Positions 1 to 7,775 of a DNA stretch of 64,000 nucleotides are shown here, one piece after another. Origin of the DNA: Anaerotruncus massiliensis (ex Togo et al. 2026). Its GTDB lineage: Bacteria > Bacillota > Clostridia > Oscillospirales > Ruminococcaceae. Each line of letters starts with the position of its first letter. Within the stretch, counting starts at the first letter, position 1. The DNA is taken from positions 308,863-372,862 of the forward strand of contig NZ_LT962687.1 of the NCBI RefSeq assembly GCF_900199635.1. The letters run 5' to 3'. Under the pieces are notes generated by a model. It was given only the letters and a program-made list of their open reading frames with translations. It did no database searches and was not told the DNA's origin. The position numbers and the translations under genes are program-made.

Positions 1-2
1 TC

Positions 3-560
3 AAATCCGCCGCTGCGATTTTGCTTGTCACCAACACCTGGAACCTTGTCATGGGCGTGTTTGACATGGCCCAAAGTGTGGTGGCCCAGGCGTCCGGCAT
101 CATCGGTTCGGACGCATCTATCGACATCTCCTCGGTTATGACCGATATGGAGTCCCGGCTGATGGATATGGACCTGGGGCCGCTGTTCGGCCTGTGGTTC
201 CAGTCGCTCTTTATCGGCATTACTATGTGGGCGCTGTATATCTGCATTTTTATCGTCATTTATGGCCGTATGATTGAGATTTACCTTGTCACGTCGGTGG
301 CCCCCATCCCGATGGCGACCATGATGGGCAAGGAATGGGGCGGCATGGGCCAGAACTATCTGCGCAGCCTGCTGGCCCTGGGCTTTCAGGCGTTCCTCAT
401 TATCGTTTGTGTGGCGATCTACGCCGTGCTGGTGCAGAACATCGCCACCGAGGACGACGTTATCATGGCGATCTGGACCTGCGTGGGCTATACGGTTCTG
501 CTGTGCTTTACTCTGTTTAAGACCGGCAGCCTGTCCAAAGCAGTATTTCAGGCGCACTGA
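3..560 (+). CDS. VirB6/TrbL-like conjugal transfer membrane protein (5' end outside window)
   Basis: Polytopic membrane protein of the ICE type IV secretion system, probably the VirB6/TrbL-like subunit of the inner-membrane channel. The reading frame is open to the window edge with no convincing ribosome binding site, so the true start lies upstream and only the C-terminal part is seen. At least three hydrophobic stretches are visible: one around FQSLFIGITMWALYICIFIV, one after GMGQNYLRSLLALGFQAF, and one near the C-terminus. The segment SVAPIPMATMMGKEW between membrane spans is typical of the VirB6-like proteins of Tn1549-type elements. The PrgI and VirB4 genes follow, the usual order in these elements. 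The family assignment rests on context, topology and recalled similarity; the exact family name is uncertain. Confidence 0.75.
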   Translation, partial: KSAAAILLVTNTWNLVMGVFDMAQSVVAQASGIIGSDASIDISSVMTDMESRLMDMDLGPLFGLWFQSLFIGITMWALYICIFIVIYGRMIEIYLVTSVAPIPMATMMGKEWGGMGQNYLRSLLALGFQAFLIIVCVAIYAVLVQNIATEDDVIMAIWTCVGYTVLLCFTLFKTGSLSKAVFQAH

Positions 561-582
561 CCCAGGAAGGAGGAAGCTCAAA

Positions 583-987
583 ATGGCTTATGTACCCGTA
601 CCCAAAGACTTGTCCAAGGTCAAGACGAAAGTCGCATTCAACTTAACCAAGAGGCAGCTTGTCTGCTTCGGCAGCGGGGCGCTCATCGGCGTGCCGCTTT
701 TCTTTTTGCTCCGGGGGCCTGCTGGCAACAGCGTGGCGGCCATGTGCATGATGCTCGTCATGCTGCCCTTCTTCATGCTGGCGATGTATGAGAAGCACGG
801 CCAGCCCCTGGAAAAGATCGTCGGCAACATCCTCAAAGTGGCTGTCATCCGGCCCAGGCAGCGCCCGTATCGGACCAATAACTTCTACGCCGCGTTGGAG
901 CGGCAGGCAAATCTCGATAAGGAGGTGTATGACATTGTTCGCGGCAAAGACAAAGCGGCAGGCCGAAAAGGCAGAGCCGCAGACTAA
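583..987 (+). CDS. PrgI family conjugal transfer membrane protein
   Basis: Small (134 aa) membrane protein placed directly before the VirB4 ATPase, the position of PrgI/TcpE-like proteins in Gram-positive conjugation systems. It begins MAYVPVPKDLSKVKTKVAFN and is followed by LTKRQLVCFG, a typical PrgI opening. Two hydrophobic segments (about residues 28-45 and 50-67) form a hairpin, then a basic cytoplasmic tail. The ATG was chosen because GGAAGGAGG lies just upstream. The end of the gene overlaps the start of virB4 by about 59 bases in another frame, suggesting translational coupling. PrgI proteins are thought to anchor the VirB4-like ATPase at the membrane; that role is inferred from the family. 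Confidence 0.85.
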   Translation: MAYVPVPKDLSKVKTKVAFNLTKRQLVCFGSGALIGVPLFFLLRGPAGNSVAAMCMMLVMLPFFMLAMYEKHGQPLEKIVGNILKVAVIRPRQRPYRTNNFYAALERQANLDKEVYDIVRGKDKAAGRKGRAAD

Positions 988-3709
988 AACCCGGCGTAAG
1001 CTGACCCGCGCCGAACGCAAACAGATCGAGGCAGCGATTGCCCGTGCCAACCGCACGGACAAAAAAGAGCAGTCCGCCCAGGACAGCATCCCCTATGAAC
1101 GGATGTGGCCGGACGGTATCTGTAAAGTGGCGGATGGCCGCTATACGAAAACCATCCAGTTCCAGGACATCAACTACCAGCTCAGCCAGAACGAGGACAA
1201 AGCTGCCATCTTCGAGGGCTGGTGCGATTTCCTCAACTACTTTGACAGCTCCATCCGGTTTCAGCTGTCCTTCTTGAACCTGGCAGCGTCCCAGGAGACT
1301 TTTGCCAACAGCATCACGATCCCGCCCCAGGGGGACGACTTCGACCCGATCCGGGTGGAATACACACAGATGCTGCAAAACCAGCTGGCGCGTGGCAATA
1401 ACGGTCTTATCAAAACCAAGTACCTGACCTTTTCCATCGAGGCGGACAGTATCCGCACCGCCAAGCCCCGGCTGGAGCGCATCGAGACCGATGTGCTGAA
1501 CAACTTCAAGCGGCTGGGCGTCGCCGCCGAGGTATTGGACGGCAAAGCCAGGCTGGCCCAGCTGCACGCCATTTTCCACATGGACGAGCAGGTTCCGTTC
1601 CAGTTCGAGTGGGAATGGCTGGCCCCGTCGGGCCTTTCCACCAAGGACTTCATCGCGCCGTCCGGCTTTGAGTTCCGTACCGGCAAGCAGTTCCGCATGG
1701 GCAGGAAGTATGGGGCGGTCAGCTTCGTGCAGATTCTGGCCCCGGAGCTGAATGACCGGATGCTGGCGGACTTCCTGGACATGGAAAGCAGCCTAATCGT
1801 GAACCTGCACATCCAGTCGGTGGACCAGGTGAAGGCCATCAAGACGGTGAAACGGAAAATCACCGACCTGGACCGCAGCAAAATCGAGGAACAGAAAAAG
1901 GCTGTCCGCGCCGGATATGACATGGATATAATCCCGTCCGATCTGGCAACTTACGGCAACGAGGCCAAGAAGCTGTTGCAGGACCTGCAATCCCGCAATG
2001 AGCGGATGTTCCTGGTGACGTTTCTGGTGCTGAACACAGCGGATACCCCCCGCCAGCTGGACAACAACATCTTCCAGGCCAGCTCCATCGCCCAGAAGCA
2101 CAACTGCCAGCTGGTGCGGCTGGACTTCCAGCAAGAGGAAGGCTTGATGAGCAGCCTGCCGTTGGGGCTGAACCAGGTGGAAATTCAGCGTGGGCTGACT
2201 ACCAGTTCCACGGCCATCTTCGTGCCGTTCACCACCCAGGAGCTGTTCCAGTCAGGCCGCGAGGCGCTGTATTACGGCATCAATGCTCTTTCCAACAACC
2301 TCATCATGGTGGATCGCAAGCTGCTGAAGAACCCCAACGGCCTGATTCTGGGCACGCCCGGTTCCGGCAAAAGTTTTTCGGCCAAGCGCGAGATTGCCAA
2401 CTGTTTCCTGCTCACCAGCGATGATGTCATCATCTGTGACCCGGAGGCCGAGTACGCCCCGCTGGTGGAACGTCTGCACGGGCAGGTCATTAAGGTTTCG
2501 CCCACTTCCACCAACTATATCAACCCGATGGACTTGAACCTGGACTATTCGGACGATGAAAGCCCGCTGTCCCTCAAGTCCGATTTTATTTTGTCGCTGT
2601 GCGAGCTGATTGTGGGCGGTAAGGAAGGTTTGCAGCCGGTGCAGAAAACCATCATCGACCGCTGTGTGCGGCTGGTCTACCAGAACTATCTCAACGACCC
2701 CAGGCCGGAGAATATGCCGATTCTGGAGGATTTGTATGACCTGCTGCGCGCTCAGGACGAGAAGGAGGCCCAGTACATCGCCACGGCACTGGAAATCTAC
2801 GTCACTGGTTCTTTGAATGTGTTCAATCACAGGTCCAACGTCAATGTGCATAACCGCATCGTCTGCTATGACATCAAAGAGCTGGGCAAACAGCTGAAGA
2901 AAATCGGGATGTTGGTTGTCCAGGATCAGGTGTGGAACCGTGTCACCATCAACCGGGCGGCCCACAAGTCCACCCGCTACTACATCGACGAGATGCACCT
3001 GCTCTTAAAAGAGGAACAGACCGCCGCTTATACGGTAGAGATCTGGAAGCGTTTTCGTAAATGGGGAGGAATCCCTACAGGTAAATGAATTTGTTCCGGG
3101 AAACGCTTGCGGAACAAATTTTGCCGTCCTGGCCGAAATCGGCGTGTAGGCCAGGAGTATGAACGCGGAAGAAATCGGGAAGGGGGCAGCGCCCTGATCC
3201 GAGTGGAAGGCCGGACACAAAAAGCCGGTCACACGCAACGCATAGAAACTGAACCTCCATTATTAGGAGAATATAATGTTTCCACGAGGCCGCGTTGCCA
3301 GCCGATACGGGGAAACCCGTGGCAAAAAGATATGCTATGCTGGGCGTGAATGGACACGCCGCTGAAAATGGGCGAAAGCTCCAGAGGAATGGATAAAAAG
3401 CCATTCGCTAATCACAATCAGATTACTCAGAACGTGAAGGATCTTCTTGCGTCCCGCGAGGTAGAGAACATCTTCGAGAACTCCGACTTCGTGTATATGC
3501 TCAACCAGGCGGGCGGTGACCGACAGATTCTCGCCAAACAGCTGGGCATTTCCCCGCACCAGCTGTCCTATGTGACCCATTCCGGCGAGGGCGAAGGGCT
3601 GCTGTTCTACGGTTCCACGATTTTGCCTTTCGTGGACCACTTCCCGAAAAACACCGAGCTGTACCGCATTATGACCACAAAACCACAGGAAATAAAGGAG
3701 GCCGATTGA
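929..3709 (+). CDS. VirB4/TraE-type conjugation ATPase, interrupted by a 339-nt intron: join(929..3082,3422..3709)
   Basis: Hexameric ATPase that powers the ICE type IV secretion machine. The start ATG follows AAGGAGGTG at ideal spacing. The Walker A motif GTPGSGKS is at about residues 475-482, and the Walker B-like YYIDEMH has its acidic pair at about 687-688. The frame stops at TGA shortly after KWGGIPTG. The missing C-terminus (ITQNVKDLLASREVENIFEN and onward) resumes in frame 339 nt later. Joining base 3082 to base 3422 restores an 813-residue protein, normal for this family, with the uninterrupted family motif GGIPTGITQNVKDLL. The intervening sequence has group I intron features (separate entry). 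If splicing fails, the ATPase would lack about 95 C-terminal residues. Confidence 0.88.
3083..3421 (+). ncRNA. Putative ORF-less group I self-splicing intron (subgroup IA-like) inside virB4
   Basis: Removing these 339 nt restores the VirB4 reading frame exactly. The splice junctions obey the group I rule: the upstream exon ends in U (3082) and the intron ends in G (3421). Candidate helices, all found by eye: P1 between exon 3074-3082 and internal guide 3142-3150 (one G-G mismatch, U-G wobble at the splice site); P3 AACGCGG (3162-3168) with CCGCGTT (3290-3296); P7 GCATAG (3240-3245) with CTATGC (3335-3340); P8 around a GAAA tetraloop (3307-3320); P9 GGCGTG (3343-3348) with CACGCC (3355-3360). 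The P3-P7-P8 order is the group I pseudoknot topology. About 44 nt between the P7 5' strand and the P3 3' strand would hold P7.1/P7.2 as in subgroup IA. There is an 11-bp hairpin near the 5' end and no room for a homing endonuclease. Confidence 0.72.
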
Positions 3710-3711
3710 TT

Positions 3712-4092
3712 ATGAAACCCGAAATTTTGAACAATGACCACATGATGTTTTTGGATCGGGCGTTGGAGACCCAGCGCACCGCACTGCTGACGGCGATGGC
3801 CGACGCGGTTGCCGAGTGCCGCACGGCGGCAGACCAGGCGGTGGAGTTGACCGAGACCGGCGAGATCGGCCTGCTGCGCTTGGTGGAGATTTTGTGCGCC
3901 GCCAAAGTCCAGCGGGGCCAGACCGGCGGGGCCGTGCTGGAAGGCACCGAAGTCCAGATTCTGGCGGATGCGCTGGCCCAGCTTTACGCCTGCCTGACCG
4001 AGTGCCGCTTTGTGGGGCCGATGGGGCTGGCGGCCTATGCGGAGCTTTCCGGCATGATGGCCTCCCTCATGCTGGGAGAATGGTTTGATTAA
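3712..4092 (+). CDS. Small conserved ICE protein of unknown function
   Basis: 126-residue, mostly helical, leucine/alanine-rich protein with no signal peptide or membrane span. It lies between virB4 and the CHAP hydrolase, a slot occupied by a short uncharacterised protein in Tn1549-like elements. AAGGAGG lies 10 nt before this ATG; a TTG at 3706, overlapping the virB4 stop, is a possible alternative start. The 3' end overlaps the next gene by 8 bases, so the two are probably translationally coupled. No catalytic motif is visible and I do not recognise a functional family. The context suggests an accessory of the secretion complex, but this is inference only. Confidence 0.7.
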   Translation: MKPEILNNDHMMFLDRALETQRTALLTAMADAVAECRTAADQAVELTETGEIGLLRLVEILCAAKVQRGQTGGAVLEGTEVQILADALAQLYACLTECRFVGPMGLAAYAELSGMMASLMLGEWFD

Positions 4093-5818
4093 GGAACCGC
4101 GCCTGCGCTTCACGGAGGAAGAACAGGCGGACCCGGCATTGGGAAAGCCCGTCCGCAAGGCGGAAAAGGCCGCCGCCAAAGCGGACAAGGCGCAGGCAAA
4201 AATTCCAAAAAAGCAGGTCAAACGGACCGAGGTGGACCCCAAGACCGGCAAGGTCACAACCAAGCTGGTGTTGGAGGATAAGCCCCGGCCGCCCTCCAAG
4301 CTGTCCCATTCTCTGCGGGATGCGCCGGGCAATGCAGTGGCAGGCAAGATTCACCAGGAGATTCAGGAGTCCGAGGATGACAACGTGGGCGTGGAGAGCG
4401 CCCACAAGTCCGAGGAAGCCGTGGAGACTGGCGTGCATCTGGTCCAGGAGGGCTACCGCAGCCACAAGCTGAAACCCTACCGCAAGGCCGCCCAGGCCGA
4501 GCGACAGCTGGAAAAGGCCAACATCAATGCACTGTACCAGAAGTCGTTGCAGGACAATCCCCAGGCTGCGAGTAACCCGCTGTCCCGGTGGCAGCAGAAG
4601 CAGCAGATCAAAAAGCAGTACGCCGCTGCCAAACGGGCCGCACAGTCCGGCGGGACCGCCGCTGGTGCCGCCCAGAAATCCGGCAAGGCGGCCAAAACGG
4701 TCAAAGAAAAGGCCCAGCAGGCCGGTGCCTATGTGATGCAGCACAAGAAAGGCTTCATCATGGTGCTGGCGATTTTCCTGCTGATCTGCCTGCTGCTCAA
4801 CACTATGTCCTCCTGCTCCATGATGGCGCAGAGCATCGGTTCGATGATTTCCGGCACCACCTACCCTTCGGATGACCCGGAACTGGTGGCGGTGGAGGCG
4901 GACTATGCAGCCAAGGAGGCCGCGCTGCAAGCCGAGATCGACAACATCGAGAGCAGCCATCCCGGCTATGACGAGTACCGCTATGACCTGGATATGATCG
5001 GCCACGACCCCCACGAGCTGGCGGCCTACCTGTCTGCCGTCTTGCAGGGCTACACGCGAGCAAGCGCCCAGGCGGAGCTGGAACGCATCTTCAATGCCCA
5101 GTACCGGCTGACGCTGACCGAGGAAGTGGAGGTGCGCTACCGCACCGAGACCCGGACCGACAGTGAGGGCAACGAGTATGACGTTGAGGTGCCCTATAAC
5201 TACTACATCTTAAATGTGACCCTCACCAGCAAGCCCATATCCTCTGTGGCTTCGGAGTTGTTGACGCCGGATCAGCTGGAGATGTATCAGGTGTACCGGC
5301 AGACGCTGGGCAACAAGCCGCTGATCTTCGGCGGTGGTTCCGTCGACACCAGCGACTCCGAGAGCTTGGCCGGTGTGGAGTTTGTGAACGGAACACGGCC
5401 CGGCAATCAGGCGGTGGTGGACATCGCCAAAAGCCAGGTGGGCAATGTGGGCGGCCAGCCCTACTGGAGCTGGTACGGATTTACCTCCCGTGTGGAGTGG
5501 TGCGCCTGCTTCGTCTCCTGGTGTTACGGCCAGATGGGGTTATCCGAACCTCGCTTTGCCGCCTGTCAGTCCCAGGGCGTCCCCTGGTTCCAGTCGCACG
5601 GTCAGTGGGGTGCGCGGGGATATGAAAACATCGCTCCCGGCGACGCCATCTTCTTTGACTGGGATTTGGACGGGTCCGCCGACCATGTGGGCATCGTGGT
5701 GGGCACCGACGGCAGCCGCGTCTACACCGTGGAGGGCAACAGCGGCGACGCCTGCAAGATTAAAAGCTACTCGCTGACTTATGAGTGCATCAAGGGCTAC
5801 GGCCTGATGAACTGGTGA
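4085..5818 (+). CDS. Conjugation-associated CHAP-domain peptidoglycan hydrolase
   Basis: 577-residue bitopic membrane protein likely to open the cell wall for the transfer channel. The N-terminal third is charged and rich in K, A, E and Q (cytoplasmic, partly coiled). One transmembrane helix lies at about residues 220-240 (FIMVLAIFLLICLLL), followed by an extracellular stalk. The C-terminal CHAP/NlpC-P60-like domain (about 455-577) shows the catalytic Cys in VEWCACFVSWCYG and the His in SADHVGIVVG. It starts at a TTG overlapping the end of the preceding gene, with weak ribosome binding, consistent with coupling. It corresponds in position and layout to the cell-wall hydrolase of Tn1549/CTn elements (compare Tn916 Orf14, which has a different catalytic domain). 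Confidence 0.87.
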   Translation: MIKEPRLRFTEEEQADPALGKPVRKAEKAAAKADKAQAKIPKKQVKRTEVDPKTGKVTTKLVLEDKPRPPSKLSHSLRDAPGNAVAGKIHQEIQESEDDNVGVESAHKSEEAVETGVHLVQEGYRSHKLKPYRKAAQAERQLEKANINALYQKSLQDNPQAASNPLSRWQQKQQIKKQYAAAKRAAQSGGTAAGAAQKSGKAAKTVKEKAQQAGAYVMQHKKGFIMVLAIFLLICLLLNTMSSCSMMAQSIGSMISGTTYPSDDPELVAVEADYAAKEAALQAEIDNIESSHPGYDEYRYDLDMIGHDPHELAAYLSAVLQGYTRASAQAELERIFNAQYRLTLTEEVEVRYRTETRTDSEGNEYDVEVPYNYYILNVTLTSKPISSVASELLTPDQLEMYQVYRQTLGNKPLIFGGGSVDTSDSESLAGVEFVNGTRPGNQAVVDIAKSQVGNVGGQPYWSWYGFTSRVEWCACFVSWCYGQMGLSEPRFAACQSQGVPWFQSHGQWGARGYENIAPGDAIFFDWDLDGSADHVGIVVGTDGSRVYTVEGNSGDACKIKSYSLTYECIKGYGLMNW

Positions 5819-5837
5819 TTTTTTCGGAGGTATAAAA

Positions 5838-6560
5838 CTGAATATTGTATCTTTTGGGGGCGGCACGAACAGTGCCGCCCTTTTGGTTGGGCTTCATCAG
5901 CATGAGATTCCCGTTGACCTCATCACCTTTGCGGACACCGGGGCGGAGCATCCACATACCTACCGCTTTCTGGAAATCATGAACCGGTGGCTGCAAGAAC
6001 ACAGGATGCCACACATTACGGTGGTGAAGAATGTAGACCGCAGTGGCAACCGGCTAACCCTGGAAACGGAGTGCCTGCGTTCGGGGACGCTGCCCTCCAT
6101 CGCCTACGGCTTCAAGCGGTGCTCGCAGAAGCACAAAATCGGCCCGCAGGAAAAGTTCTGCAACCACCATCCGCAATGCCGCGCCGTGTGGCAGGCGGGC
6201 GAACGGGTCACGCGGTTCATTGGCTACGACGCCGGGGAGCAGAAACGGTACGAACATTCCAAAAAGTACAATGAAGCGGACAAAAAGTATAAGAACCGCT
6301 ATCCGCTGATTGAGGACTGGCACTGGACGCGGGACGATTGTATCCGGGCAATCCAGGAGGCTGGTCTGCCTCTGCCCGGTAAATCGTCCTGCTTTTTCTG
6401 CCCCAGCATGAAGCGGGACGAAGTAGAAGCCCTGAAACGGCAACACCCCGACCTGTACCGTCGGGCGCTTGCCATTGAGGAAAACGCAATGCCCCATCTC
6501 AAGACCGTCAAGGGATTGGGGCGCAACTACGCTTGGAAAGAGCGATATGGAATGGAGTGA
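5838..6560 (+). CDS. PAPS reductase-like PP-loop protein, probable CTG start
   Basis: 240-residue adenine nucleotide alpha-hydrolase-fold protein related to phosphoadenosine phosphosulfate reductases carried by phages and mobile elements. The PP-loop SFGGGTNSAALL lies at the very N-terminus, upstream of any ATG, GTG or TTG in the frame. The only sensible start is the CTG at 5838, seven nt after CGGAGG; it gives the expected N-terminus LNIVSFGGGTNS (initiator read as Met). Further features: FADTGAEHPHTY (substrate region), a CNHHPQC cluster, and SSCFFCPSMK near the C-terminus, which may bind a metal or Fe-S cluster. Sulfur or sulfonucleotide chemistry is a family-level inference; the substrate here is unknown. 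A GC-rich hairpin followed by TTTT overlaps the PP-loop codons. Confidence 0.78.
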   Translation: MNIVSFGGGTNSAALLVGLHQHEIPVDLITFADTGAEHPHTYRFLEIMNRWLQEHRMPHITVVKNVDRSGNRLTLETECLRSGTLPSIAYGFKRCSQKHKIGPQEKFCNHHPQCRAVWQAGERVTRFIGYDAGEQKRYEHSKKYNEADKKYKNRYPLIEDWHWTRDDCIRAIQEAGLPLPGKSSCFFCPSMKRDEVEALKRQHPDLYRRALAIEENAMPHLKTVKGLGRNYAWKERYGME

Positions 6561-6566
6561 TTGACT

Positions 6567-6821
6567 ATGGCTAAGAACAAAATCGAGCGCATCGACCAGG
6601 AGATCGCCAAAACCCGCGAGAAAATCGCGGAGCAGCAGGAAAAGCTGAAGGCCCTGGAAGCGCAGAAAACTGAAGCGGAAAATCTGGAGATTGTCCAGAT
6701 GGTGCGCGCCCTGCGCATGACCCCGGCCCAGTTGAACGCCCTGCTGGCTGGCGGAATGGTGCCCGGCCAGGAAGCGATTCCCGCCAATTCCGAACAGGAG
6801 GACATGACCCATGAAGAATAA
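6567..6821 (+). CDS. DUF4315 family ICE protein
   Basis: 84-residue, highly charged protein. The first 45 residues (KIERIDQEIAKTREKIAEQQ and on) are heptad-like and predict a coiled coil, followed by a short helix LEIVQMVRALRMTPAQLNAL. This is the pattern of DUF4315 proteins, found almost only in Tn1549-type conjugative elements just before a DUF4366 gene, as here. The ATG is preceded by a weak purine-rich site; a TTG two codons earlier is an alternative. The last 11 bases overlap the next gene. Function is unknown; a scaffolding partner of the following membrane protein is a reasonable guess. Confidence 0.82.
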   Translation: MAKNKIERIDQEIAKTREKIAEQQEKLKALEAQKTEAENLEIVQMVRALRMTPAQLNALLAGGMVPGQEAIPANSEQEDMTHEE

Positions 6822-7578
6822 GAAGATTTTCAGAACCCTTGCCGCCCTTTGCACCTCTCTGGTGCTGATGGGCGGCTTTTCTGTGACCGCCTTTGCCCAA
6901 GGCACGGACCCCGCGCCGACGGCCACACCGGAAGCTGATGCCACCAATGACAGCAATGTGGTGGTGGAGGAAACCGAGGACAGCCCGCCGCTGACCCCGG
7001 AGGGCAACGCCGCCCTGGTGGATGACTTTGGCGGCAACAAGCAGCTCATCACAGTCACCACCAAGGCGGGCAACTACTTCTACATCCTCATTGACCGTGC
7101 CAACGAGGACAAGGAGACCGCCGTCCACTTCTTAAACCAGGTGGATGAGGCCGATCTGGAGGCACTGATGGAGGACGGCCAGACCACAGAGGAAACCCCT
7201 GCCGTCTGCAACTGTACGGAGAAGTGTGCGGCGGGCGCAGTGAATACGGCTTGTCCGGTCTGCGCCGTGGATATGGCTGGATGCACGGGTCAGGAGCCGG
7301 AACCTACGCCCACCCCGGAGACGGAGGCTGAGCCGGAAACCGAACCGGCGGGGCTGAATCCGGCGTTTTTGCTGGTGGTGCTGGCCGCGCTGGGTGGCAT
7401 CGGTGCGCTGGTCTACTTCAAATTCATCAAGCAGAAGCCCAAGACCAAGGGCAGCGATAACTTAGATGATTACGATTATGGCGCAGATGAAGAACTCCCG
7501 GAGGATGAGACCTGGGAGACCGAGCCGGAGGAAGCCGACGGGGGCGGCGATGAAGAAAGCGAGAACCCGGTCAAATGA
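6811..7578 (+). CDS. DUF4366 family exported/membrane-anchored ICE protein
   Basis: 255-residue surface protein. It has an N-terminal signal peptide (KNKK basic start, hydrophobic core LAALCTSLVLMGGF, AFAQ cleavage region). An acidic Pro/Thr-rich extracellular linker comes next, then a central domain with a Cys cluster (CNCTEKCAAGAVNTACPVC) that may bind metal or form disulfides. A C-terminal membrane helix (FLLVVLAALGGIGALVYFKF) leads to an acidic cytoplasmic tail. This layout matches DUF4366 (CD1107-like) proteins of Tn1549-type elements. It overlaps the DUF4315 gene upstream and, via ATGA, the small gene downstream. A role in mating contact or channel assembly is inferred from location and conservation. 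Confidence 0.84.
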   Translation: MKNKKIFRTLAALCTSLVLMGGFSVTAFAQGTDPAPTATPEADATNDSNVVVEETEDSPPLTPEGNAALVDDFGGNKQLITVTTKAGNYFYILIDRANEDKETAVHFLNQVDEADLEALMEDGQTTEETPAVCNCTEKCAAGAVNTACPVCAVDMAGCTGQEPEPTPTPETEAEPETEPAGLNPAFLLVVLAALGGIGALVYFKFIKQKPKTKGSDNLDDYDYGADEELPEDETWETEPEEADGGGDEESENPVK

Positions 7579-7775
7579 CCCGGTTCACCGACAGCCCCTT
7601 TGAACCCATGATGATGCGCAGGCCGGAGGGCGGGAAGGCAGTTTCCCGTCCTCCCTCTTTATCTCCCGGCCACCCCTGCTATGGCTGTGGAAACTACCGC
7701 CCCGGCCAGCCCTGCGTGGGATTCTGCCACAAGGAGCTGACCGCATGGCTGCGCGAAAGGAGGAGACAGAAATGA
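7575..7775 (+). CDS. Small Cys-rich ICE protein
   Basis: 66-residue protein whose ATG overlaps the preceding stop codon (ATGA). The C-terminal half carries HPCYGCGNYRPGQPCVGFCH, four Cys plus His in a pattern suggesting a small zinc knuckle. A basic tail (WLRERRRQK) follows. Its end overlaps the start of topB by four bases. Such short Cys-rich ORFs immediately before the topoisomerase gene are a regular part of Tn1549-like operons. No function is assigned; nucleic-acid binding is possible from the basic, zinc-finger-like composition. Confidence 0.65.
   Translation: MTRFTDSPFEPMMMRRPEGGKAVSRPPSLSPGHPCYGCGNYRPGQPCVGFCHKELTAWLRERRRQK

Noticed and set aside
3083..3421. Group II intron or insertion-sequence remnant in virB4
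   Set aside because: No GTGCG 5' end, no domain V hairpin, no transposase fragment and no target duplication. Group I pairing and the U/G junctions fit better.
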